Assembly (NCBI RefSeq): GCF_013019105.1
Contig: NZ_BLTE01000001.1
Coordinates: 248,001-312,000 of the forward strand
Direction of reading: 5' to 3'
Length of the DNA stretch: 64,000 nucleotides
Source: Fundidesulfovibrio magnetotacticus
Lineage (GTDB): Bacteria; Desulfobacterota; Desulfovibrionia; Desulfovibrionales; Desulfovibrionaceae
Below are positions 52,485-61,285 of the stretch, in pieces. Within the stretch, counting starts at the first letter, position 1; each line of letters starts with the position of its first letter. The translations under genes and the position numbers were made by a program. The notes under the pieces were generated by a model, which saw only the letters and a list, made by a program, of their open reading frames with translations, did not search any database and had not been told where the DNA came from.

Positions 52485-53633
52485 TCAGACCCCCTTTCCC
52501 TGGATGAGGCGCATGAGGTTCATGATGTCCTCTGGCGCGATGAACACGCCGTCGTAGCGGTTGACCAGGAACACGTCGTCGGACCTGTCCACGGCGAGCT
52601 TCACCTGGTCCACCACCTGGCCCAGGTTCATCTCCACCACGATCACGCAGCGCGCCCGGGCGCAGGCCTCGCGCACGGCCTCCTGGGGGAAGGGCCAGAG
52701 GGTCTGGAGCTCCAGCAGGCCGAAGCGCTCGCCGAAGAGGCGGCGCTCCTCCACCACCTGACGCACGGTGCGCGCCGAGGAGCCGTAGGAGACGAACACG
52801 TATTCGGCGTCTTCCAGGAAAAAGCCCTTGGTTTTGCAGACCTGGGCGGTGTTGGTCTCGATCTTGTCCACGAGGTGGCGCATAAGGTCGCGCACGATGC
52901 GGGGGTTGTCGGTGGGGAAGCCCCACATGTCGTGGAAGAGGCCTGTGACGTTGTAGCGGTGCACGCCGCCGAAATCGGACATGGGCAGGCGTCCGTCCTC
53001 GCGGGGCAGGTAGGGGTGGTAGTTCACGCCCTCCTTCACCTGGGTGCGCAGGCGCTCCGTCAGGGGCAGCTCGCCGGGCACGGGCAGCACGAGCTTCTCG
53101 CGCATGTGGCCCACCACTTCGTCGAAGAGCAGGATCACGGGCGTGCGGTAGGTTTCGGCCATGTTGAAGGCCTCCACCGTCATGGCGAACACGTCCTGGT
53201 GGTTGGAGGCCGTGAGGCAGATGACGGCGTGGTCGCCGTGGGTGCCCCAGCGGGCCTGGTTCACGTCGCCCTGGCTCACGTGGGTGGGGATGCCCGTGGA
53301 GGGGCCGCCGCGCATGACGCTCGCGATCACGCAGGGGATCTCGGCCATGACGGCGTAGCCCAAGGCCTCCTGCATCAGGGAGAACCCCGGGCCGCTGGTG
53401 GCCGTCATCACCTTCTTGCCCGCCTGGGAGGCCCCGATGATGGCGCACAGGGAGGCGATCTCGTCCTCCATCTGGATGAACCGGCCGCCCCGGGCGGGCA
53501 GGCGCGCGGCCAGATGTTCCGCGATTTCGGTGGAAGGGGTGATGGGGTAGCCCGCGAAGAAATCCAGGCCCGCGTAGAGCGCGCCCTCCACGCAGGCCTC
53601 GTTGCCCTGGACGAAGACGGTTTCCCGGCTCAT
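52485..53633 (-). CDS. korA: 2-oxoacid:ferredoxin oxidoreductase alpha subunit
   Basis: 382 residues. Domain I starts with GNEACVEGALYAGLDFFAGYPITPSTEIAE, the KorA signature; QMEDEIASLCAIIGASQAGKKVMTATSGPGFSLM is the pyrimidine-binding region. ATG 53633 overlaps korD by 4 nt. Part of korDABC. Confidence 0.94.
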   Translation of the reverse strand: MSRETVFVQGNEACVEGALYAGLDFFAGYPITPSTEIAEHLAARLPARGGRFIQMEDEIASLCAIIGASQAGKKVMTATSGPGFSLMQEALGYAVMAEIPCVIASVMRGGPSTGIPTHVSQGDVNQARWGTHGDHAVICLTASNHQDVFAMTVEAFNMAETYRTPVILLFDEVVGHMREKLVLPVPGELPLTERLRTQVKEGVNYHPYLPREDGRLPMSDFGGVHRYNVTGLFHDMWGFPTDNPRIVRDLMRHLVDKIETNTAQVCKTKGFFLEDAEYVFVSYGSSARTVRQVVEERRLFGERFGLLELQTLWPFPQEAVREACARARCVIVVEMNLGQVVDQVKLAVDRSDDVFLVNRYDGVFIAPEDIMNLMRLIQGKGV

Positions 53634-53893
53634 GAGGCGCTCCCGGCTGTTTCACACGTTTCGGGCGCGGCCCCGGCGGCGCGGGGAGCGTCCTCGGCCA
53701 CCACCTCGATGGCCAGGTCCGGGCAGTAGAGTTCGCACATGCCGCAGGCGATGCAGTCCTTGAGGGACATGGCCGCGGCCTTGTCCTCCTCGTCCAGCAC
53801 GAGCACGTCCTTGGGGCAGAAATGCACGCAGATGCCGCAGCCCTTGCACCGGGCGCGGTCTATGAGCAGTTCCTTGAGCAGTTTCTTGGCCAT
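53630..53893 (-). CDS. korD: 2-oxoacid:ferredoxin oxidoreductase delta subunit (2[4Fe-4S] ferredoxin)
   Basis: 87 residues. Two 4Fe-4S motifs: CKGCGICVHFCP and CIACGMCELYCP. This is the ferredoxin-like electron outlet of the KorDABC enzyme. ATG 53893 follows AAGGAAG. It is 28 nt downstream of the sensor kinase gene. Confidence 0.94.
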   Translation of the reverse strand: MAKKLLKELLIDRARCKGCGICVHFCPKDVLVLDEEDKAAAMSLKDCIACGMCELYCPDLAIEVVAEDAPRAAGAAPETCETAGSAS

Positions 53894-53921
53894 GCGTCTT
53901 CCTTGTTGGTGCGCCGGGCGT

Positions 53922-56840
53922 CTAGCTCGGGCCGCGTCTTCGTGCCACACGTCCCAGCACCTGGTCCAGCGCTTCCAGCTCCACGGGTTTGGAGAGGTAG
54001 TCGTCCATGCCTTCGGCCAGGAAGCGTTCGCGGTCGCCAGCCATGGCGTGCGCCGTGAGGGCGATCACGGACACGCTGGCGTCCCAGGCCTGGCGCTCGT
54101 TGGCCCGGATGGCCCGGGTGGCGGCCAGGCCGTCCATACCGGGCATCTGCACGTCCATGAGCACGCAGTCGAAGGGACGGCGAGCCAGTTGTTCCAGCGC
54201 CTGGAGCCCCGTCTCGGCAAGCACCACCCGGTGGCCGCGCTTTTCGAGGAGGTTTTGCATCACGCGTCGGTTCACGGGCTCGTCATCCACCAGCAGCACG
54301 TCAAGGGAGCGCGCCGGGGCGTCGGCTCCGCCTTCCGATTCCGGACGCGCGGCCGATGCGCCCGGGGCTTCGGGCGGCGCGGCCAGCACGGGGATTTCGA
54401 AGCGCACGCGCGTGCCCCTTCCGGGCTCGCTCTCCACCGTGACCTCGCCCTCCATGAGCTCCACCAGCCTTTTGACGATGGAGAGCCCCAGGCCCGTGCC
54501 GGGATATTTCTTGTCCAGCGCGCCGTCGATCTGCACGAAGGGCTTGAAGAGGTCGTCCTGGCGGGCTTCAGGGATGCCTATGCCCGTGTCGGCCACGGTG
54601 AAGCGCAGGAGCGTGCGCCCCTGGGGGGCGGGGCCCGCGCTTTCCACCAGCAGGCGCACGCCGCCCTTCTCGGTGAACTTGAGGGCGTTGCCGATGAGGT
54701 TGAAGAGCACCTGGCGCAGGCGGCTGGCGTCGGCCAACACGAAGCCGGGCACGCCGGAGGCCACGTGGAAGTCCAGGGCGAGGCCCTTGGCCTGGGCCTG
54801 GCCCCGGAAGAGCCCGGCCATGAAGCGGCAGGTCTCCTCCAGGTCCACGCGGCTTTCCACCAGGTCGAGCTTGCCCGCCTCCACCTTGGAGAGGTCGAGG
54901 ATGTCGTTGATGAGGCCCAGCAGGTTCTTGAGCACGGCCTCGCCGGTCTCCACGAAGCCGGACTGCTCCTGGTCGAGCGGCGTGGTCTTGAGAAGCTGGA
55001 GCACGCCCAGGATGCCGTTCATGGGGGTGCGCAGTTCGTGGCTCATGTTGGCCAGGAAGGCCGACTTGGCGCGATTGGCCGCGTCGGCCTGTTCCTTGGC
55101 GGCAAGGAGTTCCTGTTCGGCGGCGCGCAGGGCGCTCACGTCCATGAGGCACTCGATGTACCCCCAGACACTGCCTTGCTGGTCGCGGATGGGGGCGGAA
55201 TAGGCCATGAAGGCGTGCCCCAGGATGCCCTCCTCCGTGGGGGTGGAGGGGCGGATGGAGGTCCGGTCGCGGCTGTCATCGTCGCAGAGGGCGCAGTGGC
55301 CGCAGATGGATTCCAGCCCCTGGAACACCTCGTGGCAGCGCCGCCCGAGCACCTCCTCGCGCGTGAGGCCCACGGCCGCGAGCATCTTGTCGCACACGTC
55401 CACCACGCGGAATTCGCGGTCGATCACGTGGATGTAGCCCGGGATGGCCTCGAAGATGGCGCGCAGCCTGTGGTGCAGGTGGGCGAGTTCGGCGGTGCGC
55501 CGGGCCACGCGCTCCTCCAGGGTGCGGTTCTGGGCCGCGATGATGTTGCCCTTGGCCCTGAGCTCCTCGAAGGAGGAGAGCAGCTGCCCGGCCATGCGCG
55601 AGAAGGCGCGTGCCAGGCGGTCGAGTTCGCGCACGCCGGGGGCCTTCACGTCGAGGTTCCAGCGGCCCTGGGAGAGGCCGTCGGCGGCCTGGGCCAGGCG
55701 CTCCACGGGCCGGGTGAGCAGGCCCGCCAGCACCACGCCGGCCAGCGTGGCCAGGAAGGCCGCCGCCAGAATAAGCGCCAGGGTCTGGCGGGTGTTGGCG
55801 TCGATGCGCCCGAGAAAGTCGCTGGCGGGGGCCACGGCCACGATGAGCCAGTCCACGCCCATGGGGTCGGTGAAGGGCGTTGCCTGCAGGAACTGGCTTT
55901 GGCCGTCCATGTCGAATTCCAGGGTGGTGTCTTCCGCGATGCCGGCCAGCCCCCCGGGCAGGGCCTCCAGGCGGCGGGCGGCTGCGGCCACGCGGGGCCT
56001 GGGGGCCTGGTCGGCCCGGAGGCGCTCGAACCCCTCGCCCTTGGGGACAAGGAACAGCGAGGGGGGCATGGTGCTGGAGGCCAGGAGCTCCCCGCCGCGC
56101 TCCATCAGGAACACCTCGCCGGAGTTCCCCACCTTGATGGTGCGCAGGAACTCGTGGATGTTGCCCAGGGCGTAGTCCACCCCGAAAACCCCCACCAGCC
56201 CGCCCTTGCCGTCGTGGACGGGCAGGGAGGCCGTGAGGGTCAGGTCCTTGAGCACGAAATGGCGGTAGACCGGGCTCCAGACGGCTTTTCCGGCCTGGAC
56301 GCCGGACTTGTACCAGGGGCGCGCGCGGGGATCGAAATTCGGGTAGGCGGCGCGGAACTCCAGGGGGTCGCCCAGGGGCGAGGTGGAAAAGTAGGTGGAG
56401 GCCTGGCCCGTGTCGCGCCCGGCGTGGATCACCTCCACCTCGCCGGCCTCGTTGCGCCGCGCGCCGTGGAACTCGCCGTCGGGCAGCCCGATGAAGGAGT
56501 AGGCGATGCGCGGGTTGGCGGCCACCACCCCGTGGAAGTAGCGGGCGCGCCGCACGGGGTCGGAGAGGTCCAGCACGCCCGCGCGCAGGGCCTGGGCGTT
56601 GGCCTCGTTGAGCTTGCGGGGCAGGTCCAGGAAGCCCGTGAGGTGATCCTCCACGCGTTTGAGCACCTCGGAGCGCAGCTGACCGGCCACGTCGAGCACT
56701 GCCTCGCGCCCGTCCCACAGGGAGAAGAACCCCACGAGCCCGCAACTGAGCACTATGAGGGCCACGAAGGGCAGCGTAAGGGCGAACCGCAGCGAAACGG
56801 GCCTGGAGGTTGCTCGCGAAGGCGATGGAGCGTGTTCCAT
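53922..56840 (-). CDS. Hybrid sensor histidine kinase with Cache, PAS, kinase and receiver domains
   Basis: 972 residues. N-terminal span (about 22-42), periplasmic double-Cache sensor (about 50-330, with ARPWYKSGVQAGKAVWSPVY), second span (about 353-375), HAMP (about 375-430), PAS (about 460-580) holding CxxCxxC (ICGHCALC), HisKA with phospho-histidine in MSHELRTPMNGILGVLQLL, HATPase (NALKFTEKGG, DTGIGIPEARQDDLFKPF, GTGLGLSIVKRL), and a receiver (about 845-965) with phospho-aspartate in VLMDVQMPGMDG. No separate response regulator is seen nearby. It is the first gene on the kor transcript side, so it may sense a carboxylate-like ligand (Cache domains commonly bind organic acids) relevant to Kor; this is inference. 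Confidence 0.92.
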   Translation of the reverse strand: MEHAPSPSRATSRPVSLRFALTLPFVALIVLSCGLVGFFSLWDGREAVLDVAGQLRSEVLKRVEDHLTGFLDLPRKLNEANAQALRAGVLDLSDPVRRARYFHGVVAANPRIAYSFIGLPDGEFHGARRNEAGEVEVIHAGRDTGQASTYFSTSPLGDPLEFRAAYPNFDPRARPWYKSGVQAGKAVWSPVYRHFVLKDLTLTASLPVHDGKGGLVGVFGVDYALGNIHEFLRTIKVGNSGEVFLMERGGELLASSTMPPSLFLVPKGEGFERLRADQAPRPRVAAAARRLEALPGGLAGIAEDTTLEFDMDGQSQFLQATPFTDPMGVDWLIVAVAPASDFLGRIDANTRQTLALILAAAFLATLAGVVLAGLLTRPVERLAQAADGLSQGRWNLDVKAPGVRELDRLARAFSRMAGQLLSSFEELRAKGNIIAAQNRTLEERVARRTAELAHLHHRLRAIFEAIPGYIHVIDREFRVVDVCDKMLAAVGLTREEVLGRRCHEVFQGLESICGHCALCDDDSRDRTSIRPSTPTEEGILGHAFMAYSAPIRDQQGSVWGYIECLMDVSALRAAEQELLAAKEQADAANRAKSAFLANMSHELRTPMNGILGVLQLLKTTPLDQEQSGFVETGEAVLKNLLGLINDILDLSKVEAGKLDLVESRVDLEETCRFMAGLFRGQAQAKGLALDFHVASGVPGFVLADASRLRQVLFNLIGNALKFTEKGGVRLLVESAGPAPQGRTLLRFTVADTGIGIPEARQDDLFKPFVQIDGALDKKYPGTGLGLSIVKRLVELMEGEVTVESEPGRGTRVRFEIPVLAAPPEAPGASAARPESEGGADAPARSLDVLLVDDEPVNRRVMQNLLEKRGHRVVLAETGLQALEQLARRPFDCVLMDVQMPGMDGLAATRAIRANERQAWDASVSVIALTAHAMAGDRERFLAEGMDDYLSKPVELEALDQVLGRVARRRGPS

Positions 56841-56992
56841 GCGGCGTCCACGCTTGGGTTGCGATACCGGCTTGTTTCAGAACTTCAGGACGAGGCCGGG
56901 CGCTTGCGCGTCCCACGGACCGCGCGTGCCTCTTCCTGACACTCTTTGGCCCATCTGCCGACCATGTTCAAGCGGAAAAGCCATTCTGCACC

Positions 56993-57027
56993 GATTCCGG
57001 ACAAACCGGCAAAAACCGTCTGGAATC
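56993..57027. promoter_or_regulatory. Near-perfect inverted repeat upstream of the XRE-cupin gene
   Basis: Arms GATTCCGGAC (56993-57002) and GTCTGGAATC (57018-57027), 9/10 bases complementary, 15-nt spacer, 64 nt before ATG 57091 and in the region shared with the divergent kinase gene. Candidate operator. Confidence 0.4.
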
Positions 57028-57090
57028 GCAGGAACAAAAATGTTAAGCGCCTGCCTCGGAAACTCATACGTCAAGCACAAGCGAGGGGGC

Positions 57091-57669
57091 ATGAACGGCG
57101 AAATCAAGTGCGGCGCGCGCATCCGGAAGCGCAGGACGGCCCAGGGGCTCGGCATCGAGGATCTTTCGGCCCGCACGGGCCTGGACGCGGCCTATCTGGA
57201 GGCCCTGGAGAATGGCGAGGTGACCACCAGCCTCGGCCCCCTGCTCAAGGTGGCCCTGGCCCTGGGCACGCGCCTTGGCACCTTCATCGACGACGAACTG
57301 GGCTCCGACGTGTGCCTTTCCCGCGCCTGCGCCTGTTCCTCGCCCGAGCAGGCCCAGCAGGCCGCGCGCGGCAAGCGCTCCAGCTTCAGCTTCTACTCCC
57401 TGGGCGCTCACAAGACCGACCGCCACATGGAGCCCTTCTACATCGAGATCCGCCCCGACGAGCCCGGCGCGGAGCACCCCCTCTCCTCCCACGAGGGCGA
57501 GGAGTTCATCGTGGTGGCGCGCGGGCGGCTCCTGGTGGTCCTGGGCCAGGAGCGCCACGAGCTGGGGCCTGGCGACAGCATCTATTTCAACTCCATCGTG
57601 CCCCACTACGTGGGCTGCGCCGGCCAGGAACAGACCGACATCCACGCCGTGCTCTACTTCCCGGCATAG
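57091..57669 (+). CDS. XRE-family transcriptional regulator with C-terminal cupin domain
   Basis: 192 residues. The helix-turn-helix is at about 6-60 (IRKRRTAQGLGIEDLSARTGLDAAYLEALENGE). A cysteine-rich linker (about 75-85, CLSRACACSS) leads to a small beta-barrel cupin (about 110-190, with HPLSSHEGEEFIVVARG and GPGDSIYFNSIVPHYV, metal-site histidines and glutamate). It probably binds a small ligand and controls the next gene, the acyl-CoA synthetase, 8 nt downstream. GAGGGGGC precedes ATG 57091; ATG 57040 with AGGA is another in-frame start. Confidence 0.88.
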   Translation: MNGEIKCGARIRKRRTAQGLGIEDLSARTGLDAAYLEALENGEVTTSLGPLLKVALALGTRLGTFIDDELGSDVCLSRACACSSPEQAQQAARGKRSSFSFYSLGAHKTDRHMEPFYIEIRPDEPGAEHPLSSHEGEEFIVVARGRLLVVLGQERHELGPGDSIYFNSIVPHYVGCAGQEQTDIHAVLYFPA

Positions 57670-57677
57670 GGGCCGCC

Positions 57678-59339
57678 ATGGAAGACTTCACCCTGCGCGA
57701 GATAACCCTGGGCCAGCTCCTGGACGAGGCCGTGGCCGCCCACCCAGGCAACAAGGCCGTGGCCTACGTGGACCGCGATCTGCACCTCACCTACCGCCAG
57801 TTCTCCGACCTGGCCGACTCGCTGGCCAAGGGCCTCATGGCCCTGGGCGTTCAGCGCGGCGAAAAGGTGGCCGTGTGGGCCACCAACGTGCCCCACTGGG
57901 TGGTGCTGCAGTTCGCCACGGCGCGCATCGGCGCGGTGCTGCTCACGGTGAACACCAACTACAAGAAGAACGAGCTCAAGTATCTGCTGGAGAACTCCGA
58001 GGCCGAGAACATCTTCATCATCGACGGCTACCGCGACTCGGACTACCTCCAGATCCTTTACGACCTGGCCCCCGAGCTCAAGGGCCAGGAGCGCGGGCGC
58101 ATCGTCTCCCAGACCTTCCCGCACCTCAAGCGCGTGCTCTTCCTGGGCCAGGAGAAGCACCGGGGCATGTACTCCATACCCGAGATCATCGGCCTGGGCC
58201 GCACCGTCCCAGAGGCCGACTACAAAGCCCGCCAGGAGTCGCTCTCGCCCCACGACGTGGTGAACATGCAGTACACCTCGGGCACCACGGGGTTCCCCAA
58301 GGGCGTCATGCTCACCCACCACAACCTGGTGAACAACGGATTCTGGATCGGCGAGCGCCAGCGCTTCACCCACCTGGACAAGGTGTGCCTGCCCGTGCCC
58401 CTGTTCCACTGCTTCGGCTGCGTGCTGGGCGTGCTGGCCTGCGTCTCCCACGCCTCCACCATGGTGCTCCTGGAGACCTTCGACCCCGTGCAGGTGATGA
58501 CCTCCATCGAGACCGAACGCTGCACGGCCCTCTACGGCGTGCCCACCATGTTCATCGCGGTGCTGGAGCACAAGCTCTTCAACAAGTTCGACTACTCGTC
58601 GCTGCGCACGGGCATCATGGCCGGATCGCCCTGCCCCGTGCCCGTGATGCGCAAGGTGATGGAGGTCATGAACATGACCGAGATCACCATCTGCTACGGC
58701 CTCACCGAGAACTCCCCGGTGATGACCCAGACCCGCACAGACGACCCCATCGACTACCGCACCGCCTCCGTGGGAGCCTGTCTGCCCGGCATCGAGGTGC
58801 GCGTGGTGGACCCCGAGACCAACCTGCCCGCGCCCCCCGGGACCCAGGGCGAGGTGGTCTGCCGGGGATACTCGGTGATGAAGGGCTACTACAACAACCC
58901 CGAGGCCACGGCCAAGGCCATCGACGCCGAGGGCTGGCTGCACTCGGGCGACCTGGGCGTGATGGACGACAACGGCTACCTCTCCATCACCGGACGCCTC
59001 AAGGACATGATCATCCGGGGCGGCGAGAACATCTACCCCCGCGAGATCGAGGAGTTCCTCTACACCATGCCCGGCGTCCAGGACGTGCAGGTGGTGGGCG
59101 TGGCCAGCACGAAGTACGGCGAGCAGGTGGGGGCCTTCATCATCCTCAAGGAGGGCGTGGAGATGGCCCCCGAGGACGTGCAGGACTACTGCCGGGGACA
59201 GATCGCCTGGCACAAGATCCCCAAGTACATCGCCTTCGTGAAGGGCTACCCCATGACCGCCAGCGGCAAGATCCAGAAATTCCTGCTGCGCAAGCAGGCC
59301 GTGGACCTGTTCGCCGACGGCGCGCAGGCCGTGCCGTGA
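57678..59339 (+). CDS. AMP-binding acyl-CoA synthetase
   Basis: 553 residues of the ANL superfamily. The P-loop-like A3 motif is MQYTSGTTGFPKGVMLTH (about 197-214). YGLTENSP and the DLGVMDDNGYLSITGRLKDMIIRGGENIYPREIEEFL domain-hinge region carry the adenylation residues, and the C-terminal catalytic lysine sits in PMTASGKIQK. It activates an organic acid as acyl-AMP and then acyl-CoA. Substrate not predicted with confidence; branched or medium-chain fatty acids fit the family. The adjacent XRE-cupin gene is a common partner of such ligases in this group. Confidence 0.92.
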   Translation: MEDFTLREITLGQLLDEAVAAHPGNKAVAYVDRDLHLTYRQFSDLADSLAKGLMALGVQRGEKVAVWATNVPHWVVLQFATARIGAVLLTVNTNYKKNELKYLLENSEAENIFIIDGYRDSDYLQILYDLAPELKGQERGRIVSQTFPHLKRVLFLGQEKHRGMYSIPEIIGLGRTVPEADYKARQESLSPHDVVNMQYTSGTTGFPKGVMLTHHNLVNNGFWIGERQRFTHLDKVCLPVPLFHCFGCVLGVLACVSHASTMVLLETFDPVQVMTSIETERCTALYGVPTMFIAVLEHKLFNKFDYSSLRTGIMAGSPCPVPVMRKVMEVMNMTEITICYGLTENSPVMTQTRTDDPIDYRTASVGACLPGIEVRVVDPETNLPAPPGTQGEVVCRGYSVMKGYYNNPEATAKAIDAEGWLHSGDLGVMDDNGYLSITGRLKDMIIRGGENIYPREIEEFLYTMPGVQDVQVVGVASTKYGEQVGAFIILKEGVEMAPEDVQDYCRGQIAWHKIPKYIAFVKGYPMTASGKIQKFLLRKQAVDLFADGAQAVP

Positions 59340-60184
59340 GGAACGCTGCGCGCTCGCGCGCAGACGCCGGGGCGAGCCGGGCGCGCTCCGGCGCGGCAGG
59401 AACGGGCCTGCTCCCGCGCGGGAGCGCCGGAGGCGCACGCGCCCTGTCGGCCCGGCTCTGCCTGGGCTGCCTGGCCCTGTTCCTGGGCCTGCTTCTGGCG
59501 GCCGCGCCCGTGCGGGCCGCGTCCTTCAAACAGACCCTCCAGGCCGTGGTGGCCCTCTCCCCGGGATGGGACTCCAGCCAGGCCGAGGTGCGCCTCTACG
59601 AGCGCTCCCCGGGCGGCCGCTGGAAGCAGGCGGGGCCGTCCATCCGGGCGGTCACGGGCCGCAACGGCCTGGCCTGGGGCCGTGGCCTCGCCGCGCCCGG
59701 CGCGGACGGGCCCGTCAAGCGCGAGGGCGACGGCAGGGCTCCGGCCGGGGTTTTCGCCCTGGGCTTCGCCTTCGGCTACGATCCGCCCTCGGCCCGGCCC
59801 CTGAAGATGCCCTACGTCCAGATGACCGACGCCCACGAATGCGTGGACGATGAGGCCTCCCCGGCCTACAACGCCGTGGTGGAAGTCACGCCCCAGAAGC
59901 CCAAGACCTGGAGCTCTTCCGAGGAGATGCGCCGCAAGGACGAACTCTACCGCCTGGGCCTTACCGTGGAGCACAACACCGGCCCGGCCAGACCCGGCGC
60001 GGGCTCCTGCATCTTCCTGCACGTGTGGCGCGGTCCCGAAAGCGGCACGGCGGGCTGCACGGCCATGGACCTCAAGAACCTGGAGCGGCTGGCCGCCTGG
60101 CTCGACCCGGCCAAACGCCCCGTGTTCGTGTCCCTGCCCGCCGGACTGGCCAGGGCCTACGCGCGCCCTCTCGGGCTGCCCTGA
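59336..60184 (+). CDS. Exported L,D-transpeptidase-like protein
   Basis: 282 residues from GTG 59336, overlapping the stop of the synthetase gene (GTGA). The long basic N-terminus precedes a hydrophobic signal segment (about 42-60, LCLGCLALFLGLLLAAAPV) cut near VRAA. The mature domain (about 65-280) ends with the YkuD-like motif HVWRGPESGTAGCTAM, containing the catalytic cysteine and histidine. Such enzymes form or trim 3-3 crosslinks in peptidoglycan or act on envelope amide bonds. The short-spaced active site resembles the YafK type. A perfect 10-bp hairpin follows at 60199-60222. Confidence 0.8.
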   Translation: MRNAARSRADAGASRARSGAAGTGLLPRGSAGGARALSARLCLGCLALFLGLLLAAAPVRAASFKQTLQAVVALSPGWDSSQAEVRLYERSPGGRWKQAGPSIRAVTGRNGLAWGRGLAAPGADGPVKREGDGRAPAGVFALGFAFGYDPPSARPLKMPYVQMTDAHECVDDEASPAYNAVVEVTPQKPKTWSSSEEMRRKDELYRLGLTVEHNTGPARPGAGSCIFLHVWRGPESGTAGCTAMDLKNLERLAAWLDPAKRPVFVSLPAGLARAYARPLGLP

Positions 60185-60198
60185 CCGGCGTCCTCAGC

Positions 60199-60222
60199 GC
60201 CGCCGCCCGGCAGGGCGGCGGC
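60199..60222 (+). terminator. Hairpin after the L,D-transpeptidase gene
   Basis: Perfect 10-bp stem (60199-60208 with 60213-60222), GGCA loop; no T-tract. The rest of 60185-60446 shows no gene. Confidence 0.5.
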
Positions 60223-60446
60223 GGTGGTCGGTCGCACGGCGACGCCCTCCGGTCGTTCCCGCCCGCTGGGCCGATCCGGGGAGGTTGCATCCGGTCGGCA
60301 ACGGTCCTCTTCATCCTCGCGCTGCCCCCCGCCTGCCCGTCATGGGCCATCGCCGTCGACGCCTTTCTCGTCTCCCGCGAGCGGAAACCCACTGACTCCT
60401 TGGCATCTCCTATGCAAGGCTTCCGTGTGCCATCCCGAAATTGCCG

Positions 60447-60986
60447 CTAGCCGTCGCGGAAGGCGAACCAGTCCAGGATGGCGGCGCAGAAGTCGGGCAG
60501 GTCGGCCGGGCGGCGGCTGCTGATGAGGTTGCGGTCCACCACCACTGAGGCGTCTTCCCAGACGGCCCCGGCGTTTTCCAGGTCGTCCTTGAGGGCCACG
60601 CAGCCCGTTACGCGGTAGCCGCGCACGATCCTGGCCGAGATGGGCACCCATCCTGCATGGCAGATGAAGGCCACGAGCTTTCCGGCCTCGTGGAAGGCGC
60701 GGGTGAGGGCCATGCCCTTGGCGTCGCGGCGCAGGATGTCCGGGGCGAAGCCGCCGGGCACGATGAGGGCGTCGAAGTCCTTCGCGTCGAGATCCCTGAG
60801 GCAGGCCTCGGAAACGCACGGGTAGGTGTGCTTGCCGGCGTAAAGGCGTCCGGCGGGGTCGAGCCCGGCCACCACCGTCTCTGCCCCGGCCTCGATCATG
60901 CGCAGTTTGGGGTACCAGAGTTCCAGGTCTTCGTAGGTGTCGGCCACCTGGATGAGGATGCGCTTGCCGGTGAGGGGTTTGGACAT
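60447..60986 (-). CDS. DJ-1/PfpI family protein
   Basis: 179 residues from ATG 60986 (AAGGAGG RBS at 8 nt). The PfpI pattern has VPGGFAPD (about 76-83), the nucleophilic cysteine elbow AFICHAGW (about 110-117), and VVVDRNLISSRRPADLPDFC near the end with the catalytic-site glutamate/histidine partner. This class contains proteases, glyoxalases and chaperones; the function here is unclear. Divergent from the GGDEF-like gene (about 300 nt apart, no other feature recognised there). Confidence 0.88.
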   Translation of the reverse strand: MSKPLTGKRILIQVADTYEDLELWYPKLRMIEAGAETVVAGLDPAGRLYAGKHTYPCVSEACLRDLDAKDFDALIVPGGFAPDILRRDAKGMALTRAFHEAGKLVAFICHAGWVPISARIVRGYRVTGCVALKDDLENAGAVWEDASVVVDRNLISSRRPADLPDFCAAILDWFAFRDG

Positions 60987-61285
60987 GATGTTCCTCCTTG
61001 AACGGGTCATGAAGAGGAAAGCATACCCCGGAATGGCCGGACGGGTCCAGGGGATCGGGGCGGGGGCGTGAACCCGGCGAAACAACTTCCGCTGCTCCTG
61101 TATCCGCCCTTGCCAGAATCGCGCCTGGGCGTCTATGGAAGGTCACTCTTGCCGGGGGCGGTCGGCCTTGCCCAGGCTCGTCTGCCGAGCCCAGGCGTTC
61201 ACCGCGCGCCCGTCCGGCAGGCATTCATCACGAGCGCGGTCCTCCGCCCGGGGTGGCGCAACACTCCACCGGGAAGGCAGCCATC

